6,467 nucleotides of DNA from Gemmatimonadota bacterium. GTDB lineage: Bacteria; Gemmatimonadota; Gemmatimonadetes; Gemmatimonadales; GWC2-71-9. Each line of letters begins with the position of its first letter. The stretch's first letter is position 1. The stretch spans positions 1 to 6,467 of the forward strand of contig JAOUDR010000166.1 in assembly GCA_029859185.1 (NCBI GenBank), read 5' to 3'. The notes beneath the pieces were generated by a model. That model ran no database searches and was not told the origin of the DNA. It saw only the letters and a list, made by a program, of their open reading frames with translations. Of the stretch, positions 6,311 to 6,467 are shown in pieces. Both the position numbers and the translations under genes were made by a program.

Positions 6311-6467
6311 ACGCCTTTGCGCAACGAGTCGAGCGGGCCGTGATCCCGCTGACGGGTTGCATTGCGGGACTTCCATCTGAAAGATGACCATGAAGTGAGC
6401 GACGCGATCCCTCCTGCGGCGCGCGCGGCTCGAAACGTCGTCTGTGTGCGGAGTGTAGGTGAGAGAT
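6311..6467. other. Unassigned noncoding sequence
   Basis: I see no gene here. It continues the 526-bp gene-free stretch that starts after the kinase. Its only clear structure is a nested inverted repeat at 6321-6360. A five-codon frame at 6384-6398 is too short to call. The right edge ends in GAGAGAT after purine-rich sequence and could be the leader of a gene beyond the window, which cannot be tested here. Confidence 0.5.
6321..6360. repeat. Nested inverted repeat
   Basis: The inner arms AGCGGG (6332-6337) and CCCGCT (6345-6350) pair around a 7-nt loop. The outer arms GCAAC (6321-6325) and GTTGC (6356-6360) pair across an asymmetric internal loop of 6 and 5 nt. It could be a terminator or a structured leader. 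No U-run follows, and stems of this size can arise by chance in GC-rich DNA. Confidence 0.45.

Noticed and set aside
5943..6391. Overlapping minus-strand open frames giving repeated FVSSLT and ESHSRHH peptides
   Set aside because: They are translations of the DNA repeat. The 94-bp period shifts frame at each unit, so the same peptides appear in different frames, and no ribosome-binding site stands out.
6384..6398. Mini-frame ATG ACC ATG AAG TGA
   Set aside because: It is four residues long with no convincing Shine-Dalgarno and no context suggesting a leader peptide.
6450..6467. Shine-Dalgarno and start of a gene beyond the right edge
   Set aside because: GGAG and AGGTGAG precede the final GAT, so an ATG could follow, but the deciding base is outside the window.

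Overview
The window comes from a high-G+C bacterial chromosome (roughly two-thirds G+C by eye). It has three protein-coding genes and a repeat-filled 3' end. The best guess for the host is Gemmatimonadota or a similar soil or wastewater lineage. The guess rests on the very long kinase / three-membrane-segment / TPR protein and on a large WDG-motif lipoprotein-like protein, both of which I associate with that phylum. It is inference from style, not from a marker gene.

Layout. Positions 3-1022 (+) are the 3' part of nirK, a copper nitrite reductase; its N-terminus and signal peptide lie before the window. A long near-perfect inverted repeat at 1024-1074 separates it from a convergent gene. That gene, 1100-2656 (-), encodes a 518-residue exported protein of unknown function. 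A 156-bp divergent intergenic region (2657-2812) holds candidate promoters for both directions. Positions 2813-5941 (+) encode a 1042-residue membrane Ser/Thr protein kinase with a C-terminal TPR region predicted to lie outside the cytoplasm. The last 526 bp carry no convincing gene. They hold a strong hairpin, a tandem array of 94/94/99-bp units built on two invariant palindromes, and about 157 bp of unassigned sequence with one nested inverted repeat.

How the genes relate. NirK reduces nitrite to nitric oxide in the cell envelope during denitrification. Nothing here ties it to the other two genes, because it converges on the lipoprotein-like gene and no other denitrification gene is visible. 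The unknown exported protein and the kinase are divergently transcribed and could share regulation, but no functional link is shown by the sequence.

Most notable points. First, the NirK has an intact type-2 copper site and three type-1 ligands, but Gly replaces the usual axial Met of the type-1 centre, while the Met equivalent to Met62 of the Alcaligenes faecalis enzyme is kept. Second, the array behind the kinase has three or four exact copies of two palindromes at fixed spacing inside otherwise diverging units; it is neither coding nor CRISPR.
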